DNA from: Sipunculus nudus
Lineage: Eukaryota; Annelida; Sipuncula; Golfingiida; Sipunculidae
Reading direction: 5' to 3'
DNA length: 64,000 nucleotides
NCBI GenBank assembly: GCA_026874595.1
Contig: CM049307.1
Coordinates: 56,189,870-56,253,869, forward strand
Shown: piece after piece, positions 59,764 through 64,000 of the stretch
How the letters are laid out: the number at the start of each line of letters is the position of its first letter
How positions within the stretch are numbered: the stretch's first letter is position 1
Program-made: the position numbers and the translations under genes
Notes under the pieces: model-generated
What the model saw: only the letters and a program-made list of their open reading frames with translations
Database searches by the model: none
Told to the model about the DNA's origin: nothing

Positions 59764-62232
59764 AGAAGCGGATCAAGGGGGGTCCAGGGGGTTCAGCCGC
59801 CGCAACCGCCTAATGGTTTCAGAATAAATTTGCTGACAAGATCTTGATCCGCCTCTGTCAAATTAACCTGATCATCTTGTTCGCATAACTAATTAGAAAC
59901 CAGGATACACAAAAGATACGTTGACCCATTTTATATAGTCATCATGTGATGGCGGGAATACTTTGTTTACTTCATGCATGGCCTACTCTTATACAGAAAG
60001 ACATAGATCGTTAATATTGTTATATTCCTACTGCAATAATTATCTGCTAACCTTAGCAGCGATATCATGCTACAGGATATCAATGTAAGGCATGCGACAT
60101 ACAATATAGGATAATTGCAATATATTTTTATTACCTACAAAATGCATCAGATGATCGCACCGCAATTCATTGTAAGAATTGCCATATTGGCTGAATTTGC
60201 CAAATACCTATTTATCCTCAAAGTAATATTCATATAAAATACAATATACTGGTATTTTATAACTTAAAGTCATATCAATAACAGTTGCAAATGATGATAG
60301 GTTCTTTTGAAGAGAGTAATGGTGATTTTATTGTGACTGAACTGCATTCTGACAAGTATTCTTTCAGACTGGCTTTGCTGGACATCGAGTTTTGGTGAAT
60401 GACAAAGCAACAGTAGCAGGGATGATGAGGCTGAGGGATGAACATCAAGGTAAAGGGTTAATGAAAATCCTCGACCAGTACATACTGAAAAAAGTTCAGA
60501 AGGACCATCCCGGTATAGAAATCTACCGTTACGTCACAGCTGATACAGCACTGGTGAAGAAACATACTGAAGATCCTGCATCAGGCTACAGGCTGAATGC
60601 ACACATGGTAAGCGCGCATTAAGTCTAGCTTTACTGTACTAAAGATAAGTAACTCAATTTAATGCATGTTTTGTTAGCTCACCGGTGAGCTGTTGCCATG
60701 GGGCGGCGTCCTCCGGTCGTCCGTCAGCTGTCTGTTAACACTAGCAGCTTTTCTTTAGCAGTGCCTGGGCAAAAACTGCAGACATTTTGCATATTAGAGA
60801 AAAAGGAACAGGTGAGCCTTTAAATCAAACTTGGCGGCTCCACGTACATGTGCGGTATTTTGTGTATTATCAGGCCCATCAGAAATTGCTCTTTGGACAT
60901 TCGGGCTTATGATGAAGTTATGGCGCAAATAATAAAAAAAATGAAAGTACGTGCATCATACTACTATTTATCCGTAAATACTATTTGAAACCAAAATACA
61001 CAAAAGATACGTTGACCCAGGTAATATAGTCATCATGTGATGGTCGGAATACTTTGTTTACTTCATGGTTGGCCCACTTTTATACAGAATGACATAGATC
61101 GTTAATATTGTTATATTCCTGCAGCAATAATTATCTGCTAACCTTAGCTGCGACATCATGCTACAAATTTTCAAGAAAATTAGTAAAAAATTGTTTTCAA
61201 CACCACATCAGACACATTTGTACTTGATTGAGCAGGTTTCAATTAAACTCGGACACAACAGATGTTTTTCTTGGCAAAGGCCGAATGAATTCTCCCTTTA
61301 TTTTGCACGTGTTTTGATCTTAGTGATAGCATGTTACCTTGATTTTTTTTGGGGGGGGGGGGGTGTCTTCATTTTTTACCACTTTATGAGGACTTTTAGA
61401 TGATTCTCAGCAGTTTGGCATTTTTAATTATTCAATGTAAGTAAAAGAATGTGCAACATCTAAAGATGTTTAAAAATCATATTGCAAAGTTTGAGGACAA
61501 TTGTATGAACTACTAGTATTTCTTTATAATAACTTCAGAAAACTGCAGAAAAAAAAGATAGGATTTGGTACCACACTGAACAAGAAATCAATTGTCTGCA
61601 CTGAGGGGTTTATATTCTGAATTAATCCAGCTAAGCAAGCTAATGTCTGCTGGTTACGAGTCTATGGTTTTCCTTAACCCTCTTAATGTTGTTTCATTTG
61701 GTCTGATCAATATATCCCAGAACTTTATATATTCTACGACAATTCTCTGCAGGTTCTTTCAAAGGTAATTAACTATTCCGGTATGAAATGAATAATGCTA
61801 TCATTTACATGATTATCATTATTATTACAGGTGGGCTTTTAGTCCTTTGATCTTTGTTATATTTCTTTGTCTCCTTATCTGTTCGTCTGTTTTTCCCCTC
61901 ATTTTTCCTGTTCCTTCGTCTTTTAGTCTGTTCTTCTATGTGTCCCCTACCTATTTGTCCACCAATCCTTATGTTTGTAACACTTACTTCTGTTCACTCG
62001 TCTTTCTTCTTGGCTTATTTCTTTGTATGACTCGCTGTATGTCCGATGTCCCCATCAGTTACTGTAACAAACCTTTATCAATGGGCATGTGCTTTGAGCT
62101 TACGGGGGTCTGCTGTGTTCGAGTTCAGTGGGTCTTTGGAGGGTGTGTCTGGACACTCCTAGACACTGTAGCAGACTACTTATATTTAAGAAAAAGAATA
62201 ATTTCTTATTTTTACCATTTCAAATATAACAA

Positions 62233-62298
<66 letters not shown>

Positions 62299-63334
62299 GC
62301 AGCATGAGTGCCTCTCGTCAATTTTGCTAGTTAGGTAGAAAAAGTCTATTTAATAATAATATATCGCTAGGTCTTTTTATGATGTTGTCTCTGAGTTTCT
62401 CCTCCCGACCACCCTATCATTACAATTAATGTCCTATGTATATGTACGTCTAATGATTGCCCATCTCTGAGGTTGTTCTTCTGTAATGGTTTCCTGTCTA
62501 TCGGTCTGTTTTAATTACAATTTTCTGTTCGGACCGTTTATTTGTTTCTCATGTCTCTTTGACCTTCTGACTGTCATCCTCATCTGTTGATTCTAAACAT
62601 ACCATTACTTCTGACTTTCCGCCCATGTATCTGTATCGTCGTTCGTTTTTATGGATTTTTCCCCGTCAGTAACTAAACGGCTCTCTTGTTTTATTCAGTT
62701 TTTAAAATGTCTTTTTTTCAGTATTTTATTATTTGTCTATTTTAACTGAACATTTCTTTTTATTTTTTTTTTCAGTTTACTTTTTCTTTTCTTGTAGATC
62801 CATTATCGCTTTAAAACAACTACCTCCGATGTGAAAATAAAGATAAAAAAGAAGCGCAGCCTAGATAACGACAGTGTTATCTCTGTCGAAAAACTTATGA
62901 CATCACACGGCGGTTCCGAGGTGATGCTGAATATTGGAGAGGTGTTCATATACAGTGCATTCTGGATCCCGTCGATATCAAAGTGGGAAAATATAGTGGT
63001 TGCAGCGGAGAAGTTTCCGGCGTACGCTACACTCAGAGATGGAAACACCTGCACCGCGGTAAGCTTTTCTGACCTACATTTCTCAAGTCGAGGCCATGTC
63101 ATCGACCTTCATTTCTCCTCCCTCGATGGCGCCACCTTTGATAGTCATTTTCAGCGACATTTGGAAGACATAATGAAAATAATTCCTTCTGGTGATGCCA
63201 CACTTTTCATCAGCGTCGTCGGACCACTTAATCAAGAGAAAATCAAACCCGTAATGGCAGAATATGGGGAGATAGACAAGGAATTTGAAGTGTACATCAC
63301 TGAGCGAACACTTAAGAAAAACGATTGTGCTTAA
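58587..63334 (+). CDS. NAT16-like: NAT16-like GNAT N-acetyltransferase, three exons (gene C)
   Basis: Joined from 58587-58760, 60368-60607 and 62798-63334 (174, 240, 537 nt), 316 aa, GT-AG introns in phase 0. A close paralogue of gene A: by eye 45 differences in 316 residues (9 in exon 1, 6 in exon 2, 30 in exon 3). Exon 1 has VYNGLDHFPDKYEDTISDP, with His and Lys where gene A has Tyr and Arg. Exon 2 has HQGKGLMKIL. Exon 3 starts IHYRFKTTTSDVKIKIKKKR and ends ERTLKKNDCA. The intact frame and mostly conservative changes suggest both copies are expressed proteins. A difference in substrate is possible but unproven. Intron 1 carries an 850-bp insertion and intron 2 carries further repeats. Confidence 0.92.
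58864..59712. mobile_element. Insertion unique to gene C intron 1
   Basis: Absent from gene A intron 1, whose flanks otherwise match. Both edges carry GATCGGGATT-like and CCGGCCTxAxCCC-GATC blocks (58949-58987 and 59671-59709) around an AT-rich core of about 650 bp. Edges ATCCCGATCTGGG and CCCAGATCGAGAT are also inverted. A non-autonomous element of unknown class. Confidence 0.55.
59724..59760. repeat. (TA)n microsatellite
   Basis: TA units next to the foldback MITE. A counterpart in gene A intron 1 is at 53463-53484. Confidence 0.95.
59763..59858. mobile_element. Short foldback MITE in gene C intron 1
   Basis: Orthologous in position to 53484-53579, with the same inverted CAGAAGCGGATC ends. 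Confidence 0.7.
60368..60607 (+). CDS. NAT16-like: Gene C exon 2 (acetyl-CoA binding)
   Basis: Acceptor TTCTTTCAG, donor GTAAGC. It starts TGFAGHRVLVND. Confidence 0.93.
60672..60975. repeat. Dispersed repeat with TTAGCTCACCGGTGAGCT start, gene C intron 2
   Basis: Palindromic start TAGCTCACCGGTGAGCT, then GGCGTCCTCCGGTCGTCCGT. This opening is typical of an abundant molluscan repeat family and is absent from gene A intron 2. Confidence 0.55.
60980..61165 (+). repeat. Intron-1-like segment inside gene C intron 2
   Basis: GAAACCAAAATACACAAAAG, GATACGTTGACCCAGGTAAT, TAGTCATCATGTGATGG and TTATCTGCTAACCTTAGCTG repeat the segment at 53620-53800 and 59893-60070 of intron 1. Gene A intron 2 keeps only its last bases (54391-54420). 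Confidence 0.75.
62232..62296. repeat. (TA)n microsatellite in gene C intron 2
   Basis: TA tract with one ACATAT interruption. The surrounding 61950-62310 block is missing from gene A intron 2. Confidence 0.95.
62798..63334 (+). CDS. NAT16-like: Gene C exon 3 (C-terminal domain)
   Basis: Acceptor TTTTCTTGTAG, stop TAA at 63332. The frame is fully open. Confidence 0.92.
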   Translation: MHYRFKTTTSDVKIKIKKKRSLDNDSVISVEKLMTSHGGSEVMLNIGEVFIYSAFWIPSISKWENIVVAAEKFPAYATLRDGNTCTAVSFSDLHFSSRGHVIDLHFSSLDGATFDSHFQRHLEDIMKIIPSGDATLFISVVGPLNQEKIKPVMAEYGEIDKEFEVYITERTLKKNDCA

Positions 63335-64000
63335 CTAGAATGGTGCACATATTCTAGTGACAGCTGTATAACACGCAATATAAATTAACCCTATAACCTT
63401 TGTGACATCCAAACGAGACTACACATGCGCACAAAAATTATTTTTGATACATGTGCTTTACAGCTGTGACAAATTAAAATGATCTACAGAAAATATTACA
63501 CAAAAATATTAATGAGATATAAAGATAGTTAACCCCTGTCAGGAGAATGAATATCACTAATGCCAGAAGACGCATTCCCTTGATCTAATTTAAACAGTAT
63601 ATTTACTAAAACAAACCAGAACGTTGGTTGCCTCGAAAGGCCCAAGAAGATGATTACCCTAAAAGATATTTTGGGTAGTTAATTATACATTATTCATTGC
63701 TGATAATAATTTTTTGCTTAATCATTAGTATGTGATTTATATTAATGAATAACTGCTAATAGCTTATTTATATCTCTTCATAACTGAACATTGCGTTTTG
63801 ATCGGTATAGAATGACAGCTACAGTTTATTTTTATAAAAAGGTAAGGTTCAGATATCAAAGATAATGTGATTGTTTATATTACATGTACGTTTACCTGTG
63901 TGTATGCATTAAAATGTTGATATAAAAATAAATTGATTATATTCAATAATGTCTAGGCATGTTGTTACAGGTGCTCTTTTTATTATGTGACACGGGCGTA

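Larger units (their letters stand above)
57660..63990 (+). repeat. Tandem gene unit C (upstream block, gene C, 3' flank)
   Basis: Second full copy of the unit at 52265-56930. The 3' flank (63335-63990) follows 56187-56830 closely. It is longer because of insertions in both introns. Confidence 0.8.

Overview
The window looks like nuclear DNA of an AT-rich marine invertebrate, most likely a lophotrochozoan such as a bivalve mollusc. The reasons are intron-containing animal genes with GT-AG junctions, two non-LTR retrotransposons, many short inverted-repeat elements, long (TA)n, (ATT)n and (GA)n microsatellites, and dispersed repeats with AGCTCA/TGAGCT ends and (GGAC)n tracts of a kind I associate with molluscs. 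The species call is inference. I found no bacterial operons, rRNA genes or CRISPR arrays.

Region 1 (247-15317, minus strand) is one complete beta-1,4-galactosyltransferase-family (GT7) gene. I assembled six coding exons with compatible phases at all five junctions (313, 236, 188, 123, 108 and 235 nt, giving 400 aa). The introns hold a pogo-type MITE, a Tx1/L1-clade LINE with a perfect 15-bp target-site duplication, copies of dispersed repeats, a 123-128 bp tandem repeat, and a MITE-like element that ends 2 nt from the first splice donor.

Region 2 (15.3-26.8 kb) is intergenic and repeat-rich. It contains a solo LTR (18955-19751), a TTAA-ended MITE, a LINE tail, and a three-exon GNAT acetyltransferase gene on the minus strand (21321-24595) resembling NAT16/histidine N-acetyltransferase.

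Region 3 (26.85-32.24 kb) is a nearly full-length CR1/L2-type LINE on the minus strand. Its ORF1 has a PHD-like finger plus an SGNH-esterase-like domain. Its ORF2 has endonuclease and reverse transcriptase regions, but the RT active site reads YAND.

Region 4 (32.2-50 kb) has no gene I can support. It consists of repeat families, including a ten-copy 142-bp satellite, a second copy of a long repeat also present in the galactosyltransferase intron 3, a 65-bp GA-rich tandem array, and a mosaic of a (GGAC)n-bearing repeat.

Region 5 (50.4-64 kb, plus strand) is a tandem NAT16-like cluster: a broken copy (exon 2 with a stop, exon 3 absent), an intact gene (53190-56186), a relic holding only the upstream block and the first codons (about 57000-57439), and a second intact gene (58587-63334). 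The two intact plus-strand genes each encode 316 aa, about 86 percent identical by eye. They share exon lengths of 174, 240 and 537 nt and homologous flanks, so whole gene units were duplicated. With the minus-strand gene, the window holds three intact and two broken members of the family.
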